Source of the DNA: Bacillota bacterium
GTDB lineage: Bacteria > Bacillota > Clostridia > Peptostreptococcales > Anaerovoracaceae
Assembly: GCA_022790955.1 (NCBI GenBank)
Contig: JAAVYD010000070.1
Coordinates: 1 to 53,379 of the forward strand
DNA length: 53,379 nt
Reading direction: 5' to 3'
A model generated the notes under the pieces. That model worked only from the letters and a program-made list of their open reading frames with translations, did no database searches and was not told the DNA's origin. Below are positions 26,502 to 35,709 of this stretch, piece by piece; the stretch's first letter is position 1; each line of letters opens with the position of its first letter. The position numbers were made by a program, and so were the translations under genes.

Positions 26502-29500
26502 CTAACGCCTTATCTCTGCTCTGCTTCCGCCTGTTTTATCTTTTGTAACTACGATCTGGCGGTCTATCTTCTCTTTAAGCTCTCCTACATGAGAAATAAT
26601 ACCTACAAGTCTGTTTCCTTCCGTCAGCCCCGCAAGAGCCTTCATCGCCTGCTGCAAAGATTCATCATCTAAAGAACCGAACCCTTCGTCCACAAACATA
26701 GTATCGAGCCTTATGCCGCCGGCAGAAGCCTGAACCTCATCGGAAAGCCCCAATGCCAAAGAAAGAGAAGCCTTAAAAGACTCTCCTCCGGAAAGCGTTT
26801 TTATGCTCCGCTCAGTTCCGTTATAATGATCGATAACATTAAGTTCAAGTCCGCTCTGGCTTTTTGAATTATCAGCTTCGGCTTTGCGCTTCAGTTCGTA
26901 CTGCCCGCCTGACATCACCATAAACCGCGTGTTCGCCCGCTGGATTATCCGATCAAAATAGGTCGTCTGTATATATGTTTCCAACATAATTTTTTCTTTC
27001 TGAGATAGCGCACCGTTCGCCGTATCGGAAAGAGCCTTTACCCACGACCATTTTTGTTCTAATTCTGCCAGACTTTTTGATTTTTCCATTATATTCCATA
27101 ATGCTTCAGAATTTGCCGATAATCTGACTGCAATCTCCGACTGATTATCTAAAAGTTCTTTCTGTCGTTTAATCAACTCCTGCTTACGCGCTTCCTGCGC
27201 TTCTTCGTCTATTTTCTCCGAAGCCTTGAGCTGCTCCTTCATCTCCTTAATTTTGGAAGTTAATTCTATAACAGCTTCTTTCGCTTCATTATATTTACTT
27301 CTTATCTCTTCACTCTGTTTATTAAACTCCGACTGTCTTTTAAACATAGCATTTTTTGCTTCCTCTGCCTGCCCTTGATTTTCGTATTTCAAGCCGGTTC
27401 TCAGCGATTCTAAAAACTGCAATATTTCGCTGCTCTGACTTTCAAGCCCCGCAATATTTTTACCAGAATCGTGTAATTTTATTTCAAACTCTTCTATCGT
27501 TTTTTCCTGCTCAGTAATCAATTCTCCTAATTCTTCTTTTCTTTTAATATGAACATCTTCCATATCCATATCCTGAGATAGTTTTTCTATAATCGTCTGC
27601 TGATTTTTTATCCTTATCGAAACCTGCTCCTTCGCTTCTTCAAAGCTGCAATTACCTATTAATTTTGCTATCTGCGCAGAAATCTGTTCTTTTTTATTTT
27701 CAGCTCTGCCTTCCATAAGATTCTTTTCTTTTGCAGCCGTTTCCAGTCTTTCATTCAGACCTTTCAATTCTTTTGCAAGCTCCGCCGCCTGTTTCTCGCT
27801 TTGCAGCAAAATCTCTGCATTTTCCTGTTTCCTGTGAATCTTGTCCTCAAATATTAAAAGATTCTCACCTATAATAGTAAGCGCTTCGTTATTTTTATAT
27901 AATTTTTCAGATATATTTATACCCGCATGCTCTATATCTATTTCGCCGAGCAAAGATTCCAGCCGCTTATTCAGAATCTTTTCCTGAGAAGAAACTGATC
28001 CTCTGCATTTCGCCGCCTCGGCGCTCGCGTTATTTTCCTCCTCCCGAGCCTTGTCAAATGCAGCTTTTGCCTGCTCAAGTTCCTGCTGTGATGGAGCCCT
28101 GTCGGATTTTACAGCCGGACTCGGATGCTCCAAAGATCCACATACCGGACAAACCTCTCCGTCATGCAGACTTTCAGCCAAAATACCCGCCTGTTCATCC
28201 AAAAAGGATTTATATATTCTGCGATAGATATCCCCAAGCCTGCCTGATCTGCCGCTTGCCTCCATATAAGCCTGCTGAACTGTTTTCAATCTGCTGCAAA
28301 GTTTCTCATAATCCTTTATATCTTTATCAAGATCCATAAGCGCGCGTTTATTTTCATCCACAATCTTCTTCTGATTTAATAATTTCTCTCGATCAGCTTC
28401 AACCGTTTCAAATTCTTTTTGACCGATTTTGAGTTTGTTAATATTATCATTCAGTTCTTCCTGTTTCTTAACATAAGAATCCTTTTCATTTCTAAACTCT
28501 TCATAAATCTTTCGAACAGATACGCACGCATTTAACTCCTGATCATACTCTGCTAATTCCTCCATCAACTTCTGAAACCCGGCTTTTTGATTCTCCGCCT
28601 GTTCTTTTTCATTTTTAAGTCTTTCTCTCTGCACTCCCGCGGAACTTAGCCCTTTTTCCTCGAATTTTAAACTTTCAGCTTTTTTCCTCTGTTGATTCAA
28701 TTCGTCAGACAACTTTTTCTGAGCCGAAACTTCTCGCTCTATTTCTAATCTAATATTCTCATGCTCATGTTCTTTTTCTTCAAGCTGAATATACTGCGGA
28801 AGCTCTGCTTCTAAAGCGGCAATTTTCCTGCCTATACTGTCAATTTCCGACTGCTTCGCCTCATGCTCTTTCATATTTATATTAATTTTTTCAAAATCAG
28901 CTCTTTTGATCTCATAATCCTTATTCGCCTGATCTAATTTTGCTTTCACATCTTTTAATTGCGAAGCCCTGCCAAGTATTTTATTAACGACTTCCAACCT
29001 GCTGTAAATCACTTCAAGTTCCTTGTTTAATTCATCCGTCTGATCAGAATCCTTATCTATCAGTTTATTTATTAAATCCACCGTATCCTCAAAAGTCAGT
29101 TCGCCGTTCTTTGCTTTCGCAAGCTCCAAAGCAAGCGCATCATCCTTGCCGCACCGCGCGCCGCCTATATATTGATTAACGCTTGCCTTCGCACTTGCAC
29201 AGGCGTCTTTCAGCTTTCTGGATTCTTCTTTCAGCTCATCCTGAAGCCTCTGATAATATCCCGTCTTAAAAAGCTCTCGGAAAATCGCCTGACGTTCCTT
29301 TGTATCCGCTCGCAAAAGTTCTCTGAAATCACCCTGAGCAATCATGGCTATCTGAGAAAACTGAACCCTGTCCACTCCTATAATCTCCTGAACCGCATTA
29401 TTAACATCTTTTACTTTAGTAATAATTCTGCCATCCGGACAGTGAAGCTCCGCATCGGCTTTTTGAACAGTCATTCCGTCGCCCCTCTTTGCCGGACGCA

Positions 29501-29795
29501 GATATTCAGGATTTCTGTGCACTGTATATACTTTATCGCCATATGAAAACGTCAATTCCACTTCTGTAGGCGTTTTATCATTCGCATATTTTGAACGCAG
29601 CATGTCCGGCTCGCGATCATTACCGCTTGCCTGCCCGTAAAGGGCGTAAGTTACAGCGTCAAAAATAGTAGTCTTGCCCGCTCCTGTATCTCCTGTGATA
29701 AGATACAAGCCGCTTTTTCCCAGCTTTTCCATATCAAGCTCTACTGATTCCGCATATGGTCCGAAAGCGGACATCTTTAATTTAATAGGTCTCAC
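26502..29795 (-). CDS. sbcC: exonuclease subunit SbcC (Rad50-like)
   Basis: A 1097-residue SMC-like ATPase of the SbcCD nuclease, which processes DNA hairpins, protein-blocked ends and double-strand breaks. Walker A TGDTGAGKTTIFDAV (about residues 34-48), zinc-hook CPVC followed by GSLEHPSP (about 550-560) between two long coiled coils, signature SGGESFKASLSLALGLSD and Walker B MFVDEGFGSLDDESL near the C-terminus. Overlaps sbcD by four bases. It lies immediately downstream of the CRISPR locus on the same strand. Confidence 0.96.
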   Translation of the reverse strand: MRPIKLKMSAFGPYAESVELDMEKLGKSGLYLITGDTGAGKTTIFDAVTYALYGQASGNDREPDMLRSKYANDKTPTEVELTFSYGDKVYTVHRNPEYLRPAKRGDGMTVQKADAELHCPDGRIITKVKDVNNAVQEIIGVDRVQFSQIAMIAQGDFRELLRADTKERQAIFRELFKTGYYQRLQDELKEESRKLKDACASAKASVNQYIGGARCGKDDALALELAKAKNGELTFEDTVDLINKLIDKDSDQTDELNKELEVIYSRLEVVNKILGRASQLKDVKAKLDQANKDYEIKRADFEKININMKEHEAKQSEIDSIGRKIAALEAELPQYIQLEEKEHEHENIRLEIEREVSAQKKLSDELNQQRKKAESLKFEEKGLSSAGVQRERLKNEKEQAENQKAGFQKLMEELAEYDQELNACVSVRKIYEEFRNEKDSYVKKQEELNDNINKLKIGQKEFETVEADREKLLNQKKIVDENKRALMDLDKDIKDYEKLCSRLKTVQQAYMEASGRSGRLGDIYRRIYKSFLDEQAGILAESLHDGEVCPVCGSLEHPSPAVKSDRAPSQQELEQAKAAFDKAREEENNASAEAAKCRGSVSSQEKILNKRLESLLGEIDIEHAGINISEKLYKNNEALTIIGENLLIFEDKIHRKQENAEILLQSEKQAAELAKELKGLNERLETAAKEKNLMEGRAENKKEQISAQIAKLIGNCSFEEAKEQVSIRIKNQQTIIEKLSQDMDMEDVHIKRKEELGELITEQEKTIEEFEIKLHDSGKNIAGLESQSSEILQFLESLRTGLKYENQGQAEEAKNAMFKRQSEFNKQSEEIRSKYNEAKEAVIELTSKIKEMKEQLKASEKIDEEAQEARKQELIKRQKELLDNQSEIAVRLSANSEALWNIMEKSKSLAELEQKWSWVKALSDTANGALSQKEKIMLETYIQTTYFDRIIQRANTRFMVMSGGQYELKRKAEADNSKSQSGLELNVIDHYNGTERSIKTLSGGESFKASLSLALGLSDEVQASAGGIRLDTMFVDEGFGSLDDESLQQAMKALAGLTEGNRLVGIISHVGELKEKIDRQIVVTKDKTGGSRAEIRR

Positions 29796-30928
29796 AGCGA
29801 ATCCCTCCAGATTTTTTCAATAAGTTCCATAGAAAATTCACGCTGCTGCTCGCTCATCGGAATATTATTCTGATATTCGTAAAATTCCGTAAAAAGCTCC
29901 AACGGGCTTTTGCGCTCCGCAGAACCGACCGTATCACAGGAAAAGCCCGCGCGGGTACGCTCGTTATCATAATCCAGCTTCATAAGGTTAGGATAAATAA
30001 TTCTTAACCTGCTTACTGCGTCCGGTATGTCAATATCGTCAGTCAGCGTAATATGAATATAATCCTTAGTGTCTGTATTCTCATAATTACGCTTAAAAGT
30101 AATCTCCTCATACGTACCTTTTATTTCACGCATATCCTGCTTAGGCGTCAGCGGCGCCATCTTTACTTCAAGCTGCCCTTTTTCGCCAATCTCAGCCACG
30201 GTAACACTTTTCTCGTGAGCCGCCTCGGAAAAAGAATACTTTAACGGAGTACCGCAATATCTGATATTCTCAGAACCTGCCGTCTGCGCTCTGTGGATAT
30301 GCCCTAAAGCTACGTAATCAAAATCATTAAAAACCCAGGAATCCACATTATCCGATCCGCCTACGGAAATCTCTTCGGAATCGGAACGCAAAGCGCCCGT
30401 AACAAACTGATGCGTAATAAGAATATTCCTGTGTTTCGTATTAATATTCATATGTTTGACAGCCGCATCCATCGCATCTGTGTACGATTCTATCGTTTCA
30501 TCGTCAAAAATCGCGCGAGCGTGGACAGGTTTAATAAACGGCAGCATATATATGTAAACCAAACCGTAAGAATCCTGTATACTAAAAGGCTCCGCCTGCC
30601 CGTTGTAAACAGGCGACATATGTATACCGCTTCTGTCCATAAGCCGCCCTCCGAAAGCCAGACGATCCGGCGAATCGTGATTTCCGCTTATAACAAACAC
30701 ATGCAGCTCATGTTTAGAAAGCCTGTACAAAAAATCATCAAACAACCTCACCGCCTCTGCAGAAGGCACCGCCTTATCGTAAACATCGCCGGCGATAAGC
30801 ACACAATCCGGTTTCTCATCGTCTATAATATTAATAATTTTCGTAAGTATATACTCCTGATCTTCCAGCATGGAAAAATCATGAACCCGCTTACCTAAAT
30901 GAAGATCGGATAAATGAATAAATTTCAT
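29792..30928 (-). CDS. sbcD: exonuclease subunit SbcD (Mre11-like)
   Basis: A 378-residue calcineurin-type metallophosphoesterase forming the nuclease of SbcCD. Metal-binding motifs in order: HLSDLHLGKRV (about residues 5-15), IAGDVYDKA (about 45-53), VISGNHDSPDRL (about 79-90), ITHQFVTG and YVALGHIHRAQ (about 204-214). Stop overlaps the sbcC start. The gap from the preceding csm6 stop is about 160 bases, so coupling with the CRISPR transcript is possible but not shown. Confidence 0.96.
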   Translation of the reverse strand: MKFIHLSDLHLGKRVHDFSMLEDQEYILTKIINIIDDEKPDCVLIAGDVYDKAVPSAEAVRLFDDFLYRLSKHELHVFVISGNHDSPDRLAFGGRLMDRSGIHMSPVYNGQAEPFSIQDSYGLVYIYMLPFIKPVHARAIFDDETIESYTDAMDAAVKHMNINTKHRNILITHQFVTGALRSDSEEISVGGSDNVDSWVFNDFDYVALGHIHRAQTAGSENIRYCGTPLKYSFSEAAHEKSVTVAEIGEKGQLEVKMAPLTPKQDMREIKGTYEEITFKRNYENTDTKDYIHITLTDDIDIPDAVSRLRIIYPNLMKLDYDNERTRAGFSCDTVGSAERKSPLELFTEFYEYQNNIPMSEQQREFSMELIEKIWRDSL

Positions 30929-31088
30929 AAATATACCTCTTATGCTTTAATTTTACAGTTAAACAAAAAATAATTTTAATATCACCAAACCTGAATTATG
31001 ATATCTTATCTATCTCTATTTATTTTTACAACGCATTAACCCGGATCATACAGCAAAACGCCTGCATTACATGCCATCCGTAAAATAT

Positions 31089-32411
31089 CTATTGCCCAAG
31101 CTCTTTAAATATCAAATCATTCATACGATCATACGAATCCCAGACCTCTTTTCCGCCCGGAATATCCGCATATCTGCACAATTTTTTCAGTCCGCTGAAA
31201 ATATCTTTAGCCGACAGATTTTTTGTACTGCTTTTTATCGAAGCGTCGGTTACAGAAACAATATCATGAGCCGCTATATTTCTGACCTTACTTTCTGCAT
31301 TACGAACCTCATCCGCAGTTCTTATAAGCTCATTATCCTTAGATATACCCTTTATGAGTTGTAATAGATGATCTGAATACACGAGCCCGCCTTTAAACTC
31401 ATAATCATAACTATTTGACAGTATATCCCATATTCTTTTATCATTCTGCAGCTTGTCCATATCCCATTTTCGCTGATCTTTTCCATATGTATAATCGCAA
31501 AGTTTAATTCCGCAACGGGATTCAAGTATCATTTCAAAGAGATTAACCACAACAGGCGTTATACCTCTTATAAAATCAGCATATTCGCCTTTCTTGATTT
31601 TTACTTCCAAACTCAGCATATATTCTACCATATTGCGGTGATTTCCCGATCTTACCGGAATGATTTCGTAAGAAACGTCTTTAAGATATTTACTTATAGT
31701 AGAAGCATCAAGCTGCAGACGAGCCTCCGCTGCTTTAAGCAATGCATAACAAGTATCGGACAAATCCAGCTTGATATCGTCGGCTATTATACAAGCCGCT
31801 TTATAATCGTAAGATTTTGTGAATTTTCTGATAAGATTACGCTGTATCAGAATTCGAAGATTTTCACATTTAACTTCTGTGCATCTGTTTGTAAAATCTT
31901 TTTCATTATCCTCGTTATACTCCCATTCCAACTCAGCGGAATACGAATCCCTGTTTTCATATCTGGAATTCATACGACCTTCAGGAGTAACAACCTGCAC
32001 CGGAATGATTTTTTCCTCCGATATTTCCGCCATCACATGCAAAGCACTCTGCATAGCAGCAGTACCTGAAGTTACATTAACATATATAATATCTCCCGGC
32101 TCTGTATTTTCACCTATATCTCTTAAATAATTTCTAAACTTATCATAAAAACGATTATAATCATGTACTTCAAATAAATCCTTATCTTGAATCAGCTCAT
32201 ATTCAAATTTATGATCCAACCACTCGCCCATTTTTTCAAGACAATACACATATCTATTATCTTCTTTATGATGTTCACATACTTCTCCCGACATATATAT
32301 ATAAACTTTATCCGGCCTATAAACTCTGCATATATGCAAAAATGCACCATCCCTATTATATTTAATCGGGTCTGTCCCTCCAATGGGTGAAAATAAATAC
32401 TTTTTCGGCAT
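31089..32411 (-). CDS. csm6: type III-A CRISPR ribonuclease Csm6 (CARF-HEPN)
   Basis: A 440-residue ancillary RNase activated by cyclic oligoadenylate made by Cas10. The N-terminal CARF domain includes GDIIYVNVTSGTAAMQSAL (about residues 104-122), where the SGT-x-AM element contacts the cyclic nucleotide. The C-terminal HEPN domain has the R-x4-H motif in RNIAAHDIV (about residues 379-386). Members of the family degrade RNA non-specifically during phage infection. Separated from cas2 by 219 AT-rich bases, it may have its own promoter. Both signature motifs appear intact. Confidence 0.93.
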   Translation of the reverse strand: MPKKYLFSPIGGTDPIKYNRDGAFLHICRVYRPDKVYIYMSGEVCEHHKEDNRYVYCLEKMGEWLDHKFEYELIQDKDLFEVHDYNRFYDKFRNYLRDIGENTEPGDIIYVNVTSGTAAMQSALHVMAEISEEKIIPVQVVTPEGRMNSRYENRDSYSAELEWEYNEDNEKDFTNRCTEVKCENLRILIQRNLIRKFTKSYDYKAACIIADDIKLDLSDTCYALLKAAEARLQLDASTISKYLKDVSYEIIPVRSGNHRNMVEYMLSLEVKIKKGEYADFIRGITPVVVNLFEMILESRCGIKLCDYTYGKDQRKWDMDKLQNDKRIWDILSNSYDYEFKGGLVYSDHLLQLIKGISKDNELIRTADEVRNAESKVRNIAAHDIVSVTDASIKSSTKNLSAKDIFSGLKKLCRYADIPGGKEVWDSYDRMNDLIFKELGQ

Positions 32412-32630
32412 AAATCATTCTCCTTATTCATAATCTGCTATCATACAGTATTTGACATACAGCAGCTCTGTTAATTCGATAAACAAATACTCAATATATT
32501 CTCAAAATAGCTTTTATACAATATTTTACCATAATATATATTGATATGCAATTATATCATATTTTAAAATATCTATTACATAATTTTTTGCAAATATAAT
32601 CCATTTTTCATTGACTTTTTATTTACAGGT

Positions 32631-32954
32631 TTAAATATAGATAATATCCTCATCCTCTATCTCATTTTCTTTCCCAAAATTCACGACCTGAGCTTTGCTG
32701 TACATTTTATAAACTCTGATGCTGTCCTCGTCCTCGATATATTTAGGTATCTCTCCGAGCAGCTGCTTATATTTTTTATCTGAAATCAGCGCTTCAAAAG
32801 ATGATTTCTGTATTCTAAATCCATAACCTTTAAGAAACTTAGCAAATCTCGTTCTCAGCTTATTACTGCTTATATCGTATATTATTAACACAAATACTTT
32901 ACTTGAATAACCGGATGAATCATCGCTTCCTGTATCAAAGAAATAATCTTCCAT
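32631..32954 (-). CDS. cas2: CRISPR adaptation endonuclease Cas2
   Basis: A 107-residue Cas2 with ferredoxin-like fold, which bridges Cas1 dimers in the spacer integrase. The core VFVLIIYDISSNKLRTRFAKFL (about residues 20-41) holds the conserved Asp, followed by GYGFRIQKSSFE. An acidic N-terminal extension of about 18 residues (MEDYFFDTGSDDSSGY) and an acidic tail (ENEIEDEDIIYI) are unusual for the family. Twenty bases downstream of cas1 with TCCGG-AGGAATAT as ribosome site. Confidence 0.93.
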   Translation of the reverse strand: MEDYFFDTGSDDSSGYSSKVFVLIIYDISSNKLRTRFAKFLKGYGFRIQKSSFEALISDKKYKQLLGEIPKYIEDEDSIRVYKMYSKAQVVNFGKENEIEDEDIIYI

Positions 32955-32974
32955 AAATATATTCCTCCGGATTT

Positions 32975-33979
32975 TCAGCGAAGTTTTACAGGCGTATAAT
33001 CTGAGATATCGCCGTTTTCAATAACACGATTAAAACATTCTATCTGAAGACCTATCCCCCTCCGAAAACTTACGGGATAATCGACATAAGACAAATATCT
33101 CGACTGAGTCATGAATTTTCTTTCCAATTTATTTATAAAAATCCTCATTCCTTCCTTATCTATAAAAATTCCCGGCTTGTCCTCTCTTTTAGAAAACCTG
33201 TCTATCGATATCTCATGACCGTTTATAAGGCTCATAACGACAGAATCTACAATAACCGCCCTCCACTCCTCCATAAGATCGCTCGCAAGAGTAGGATGCT
33301 TTTCCCTGTCTTTATGCATAAACCCAAAATACGGATTAAGTCCTTTATTTTCTAATTCTCCGTAAACCTCATTTAACAAAATCGAATAACCTAAGCTCAG
33401 CATAGAATTAAACGCATCTCTCGGCGGACGTCTATTTCTGCCCTTAAACTTAAAATCAGAATAAACCAGTTTTGAAAGACCTGTAAAATATACCTTTGCA
33501 GCTCCGCCCTCATAACCCATTATCTGCTCAATACCCGTACAACCGTCTATCTTTCGTTCATATATAGCTATCTCTGATGTTAAACCGCTCAAATCCATAC
33601 GCTTGCTTCTCATATACCTTTGCAGCAGCACTTTCTGATTATTTATTTTAGCCTTTATAATTTTCTTAGACAATTCCAGCTTAAACCCGTTATCGTTCGA
33701 TAACTCGATCTGCCTTCTTTGCCTGCGCACATTTACATGGTTTGTAGAAGACAATCTGCCAAAATACGAACCGTTTTTTGAATAATAACTTATTCCTATA
33801 CCCCTGCTCAGGCATTTCTCCACACACTGAGTCGATACCTGAACAGGACCGAAAAGAGAAATACCATCAAGCGTTTCCGCAGGAATACTGCGCAATGTAC
33901 CGTCTTTACAATTTACTGTAAAACAATTTTCGGAATAACTCAGCACTGCTCCCGGCTCGTTTACATATAAATACGATAT
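32975..33979 (-). CDS. cas1: CRISPR integrase Cas1, probably starting at a non-canonical ATA codon
   Basis: Cas1 inserts new spacers together with Cas2. The catalytic region shows Glu in GYEGGAAKVYF, His in YFGFMHKDREKHPTLASDL and Asp in MEEWRAVIVD. The first standard start is GTG at 33946, giving 323 residues. The conserved Cas1 N-terminal strand SYLYVNEPGA is encoded in the same frame upstream of it. An in-frame stop at 33986-33988 bounds the extension. Between them no ATG, GTG or TTG exists except that internal GTG. GGAGGTGA (33993-33986) lies nine bases before an ATA codon (33979-33977), which is therefore the best candidate start, giving 334 residues. Family certain, start uncertain. Confidence 0.9.
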   Translation of the reverse strand: MSYLYVNEPGAVLSYSENCFTVNCKDGTLRSIPAETLDGISLFGPVQVSTQCVEKCLSRGIGISYYSKNGSYFGRLSSTNHVNVRRQRRQIELSNDNGFKLELSKKIIKAKINNQKVLLQRYMRSKRMDLSGLTSEIAIYERKIDGCTGIEQIMGYEGGAAKVYFTGLSKLVYSDFKFKGRNRRPPRDAFNSMLSLGYSILLNEVYGELENKGLNPYFGFMHKDREKHPTLASDLMEEWRAVIVDSVVMSLINGHEISIDRFSKREDKPGIFIDKEGMRIFINKLERKFMTQSRYLSYVDYPVSFRRGIGLQIECFNRVIENGDISDYTPVKLR

Positions 33980-34029
33980 CTTTAATCACCTCCGTATATT
34001 TGATTTTTATGAACATAAAACAATTCTAT

Positions 34030-34191
34030 TTAATAAAAACCCAGTTCCAAAAGTTTTGTTTCGATATAATCTATTTCAGACGGTCCAAGTGTCAGCCATG
34101 TAGTTATCTCATATAGATCGTATCCTTCTATTAATTTACTTACTATGTAATCCAGTTCTTCCATATAAGCAGGTATCAACATATTCATCAT
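34030..34191 (-). CDS. uncharacterised small acidic protein next to cas1 (53 aa)
   Basis: A 53-residue frame (MMNMLIPAYMEELDYIVSKL...) preceded by GGAGGAAAAGC at good spacing from the first ATG; a second ATG follows directly. Composition is acidic. The second half (GYDLYEITTWLTLGPSEIDY then IETKLLELG) has the rhythm of a helix-turn-helix, with EIT-x-WL like EIA-x-WL of small DNA-binding domains. That reading is inference from pattern only. It ends about 50 bases before the cas1 ribosome site and follows the 62-residue membrane ORF, so a short operon ORF62-ORF53-cas1-cas2 is likely. No family recognised. Confidence 0.6.
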   Translation of the reverse strand: MMNMLIPAYMEELDYIVSKLIEGYDLYEITTWLTLGPSEIDYIETKLLELGFY

Positions 34192-34263
34192 ATCTGCTTT
34201 TCCTCCCAGCTACTGTTTACATATCCAATATCCTGAAATCTGCAGCAAAAATTTTTTATCACA

Positions 34264-34452
34264 TTATGTCCTCCGTCTTCTCCTTACCCTGCCCGGTCTT
34301 ATCCTGACCCGTCTGCGGCTATTGCCGGCATTATTTCTTAAAAACAGCATAAGCCTTGAAAATAGGTTAAACCTATGCCCTATCAGCGCCGCCGCTATAA
34401 TAACTGCTGTAAATACCGCTATGTATATTATCTTCTTAACCGCTCCGCTCAA
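34264..34452 (-). CDS. uncharacterised small membrane protein with Arg-rich tail (62 aa)
   Basis: A 62-residue frame starting at TTG, eight bases after AAAGGAG. One hydrophobic helix (about residues 9-26, IYIAVFTAVIIAAALIGH) is followed by an extremely basic C-terminus, RRRVRIRPGRVRRRRRT, with eleven arginines in seventeen residues. It lies between the trailer end of the CRISPR array and ORF53-cas1, on the same strand. A membrane anchor with a cytoplasmic polycation could bind nucleic acid or acidic lipid; that is inference. Not recognised as a known cas gene. The ribosome site and codon pattern support expression. Confidence 0.6.
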   Translation of the reverse strand: MSGAVKKIIYIAVFTAVIIAAALIGHRFNLFSRLMLFLRNNAGNSRRRVRIRPGRVRRRRRT

Positions 34453-34511
34453 ATCAATAACTCCTTTCTTTAATATAATAAATAATTAATTCTGTATTTC
34501 TCAATTATTCT

Positions 34512-35709
34512 GCTCTCGTCCCCTTCCGGGGGCTTTTGTTTTTTCATTTAATTAGCAAAGGAGAATATCACAATGTTCAATTTCCGTCCCCTCTCGGGGC
34601 ATTTTGTTTTTTCATTTAATTAACAAAGGAGAACATCACAATGTTCAATTTCCGTCCCCTTTCGGGGGCTTTGTTTTTTTAATCCTTTAAAGGCTGTATT
34701 CTTTTTCTTGATAGCGCGCTTTTAGTTTCCGTCCCCTTTCGGGGGCTTTGTTTTTTTAATTCGGCATTTATTTCATCAATAAATCTGGAAATAATTGCGT
34801 TTCCGTCCCCTTTCGGGGGCTTTGTTTTTTTAATATGTTAAAAAATATGTTAATAAAAAATGGAAGCCTTAAGTTTCCGTCCCCTTTCGGGGGCTTTGTT
34901 TTTTTAATTAAAAAGGAAATTCCTTCATGCTTCTGCTCGAATACGTTTCCGTCCCCTTTCGGGGGCTTTGTTTTTTTAATAAACACATCTGACATTGACA
35001 TAGATAGATTTTTTAAAGTTTCCGTCCCCTTTCGGGGGCTTTGTTTTTTTAATTATTTTTTATACCGCCGTTCGGTATATTCATATCTTGTTTCCGTCCC
35101 CTTTCGGGGGCTTTGTTTTTTTAATATAATCGGTGATCTTGTAAAGAATAAGAAAGAAGTTTCCGTCCCCTTTCGGGGGCTTTGTTTTTTTAATTGAAAT
35201 TGCCGACATAACAAATGTCGGTGAGCTTGAAGCCGGTTTCCGTCCCCTTTCGGGGGCTTTGTTTTTTTAATATGTACCTTGAAAATTTAATATGTGAATT
35301 ATTTGAAAGTTTCCGTCCCCTTTCGGGGGCTTTGTTTTTTTAATTTAAAATCTATAAGCTTAGAATTATCCGAACTTGTAGATCGGGTTTCCGTCCCCTT
35401 TCGGGGGCTTTGTTTTTTTAATCGGAAAGGGGTCAGAAATGACAAAATATATTTATGAAGTTTCCGTCCCCTTTCGGGGGCTTTGTTTTTTTAATAAGCT
35501 GCTGCAATGCAACGGCTTCAAGTTCACCGGTTTCCGTCCCCTTTCGGGGGCTTTGTTTTTTTAATAAGCTGTGAGGTCACAGCCTATCATTTTGACCGTG
35601 AGGTTTCCGTCCCCTTTCGGGGGCTTTGTTTTTTTAATAGATTTAAAATGTTACAAGATAAGAAATTCTTAAAGTTTCCGTCCCCTTTCGGGGGCTTTGT
35701 TTTTTTAAT
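34512..35709 (-). CRISPR. type III-A CRISPR array, 17 repeats (14 exact, 3 divergent)
   Basis: The 36-base repeat starts GTTTCCGTCCCCTTTCGGGG on the plus strand and ends GCTTTGTTTTTTTAAT. Exact copies begin at 34725, 34799, 34873, 34945, 35018, 35090, 35159, 35236, 35309, 35387, 35460, 35530, 35603 and 35674. A copy with one substitution is at 34648, and decayed copies are at 34580 and 34512. Spacers are 33-42 bases (about 32 in the decayed part). Decay on the left marks the trailer, so the leader is on the right and transcription runs on the minus strand. There each repeat holds a CCCC-GAAA-GGGG hairpin and ends in ACGGAAAC, the expected 8-base crRNA 5' handle after Cas6 cleavage. Confidence 0.98.
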
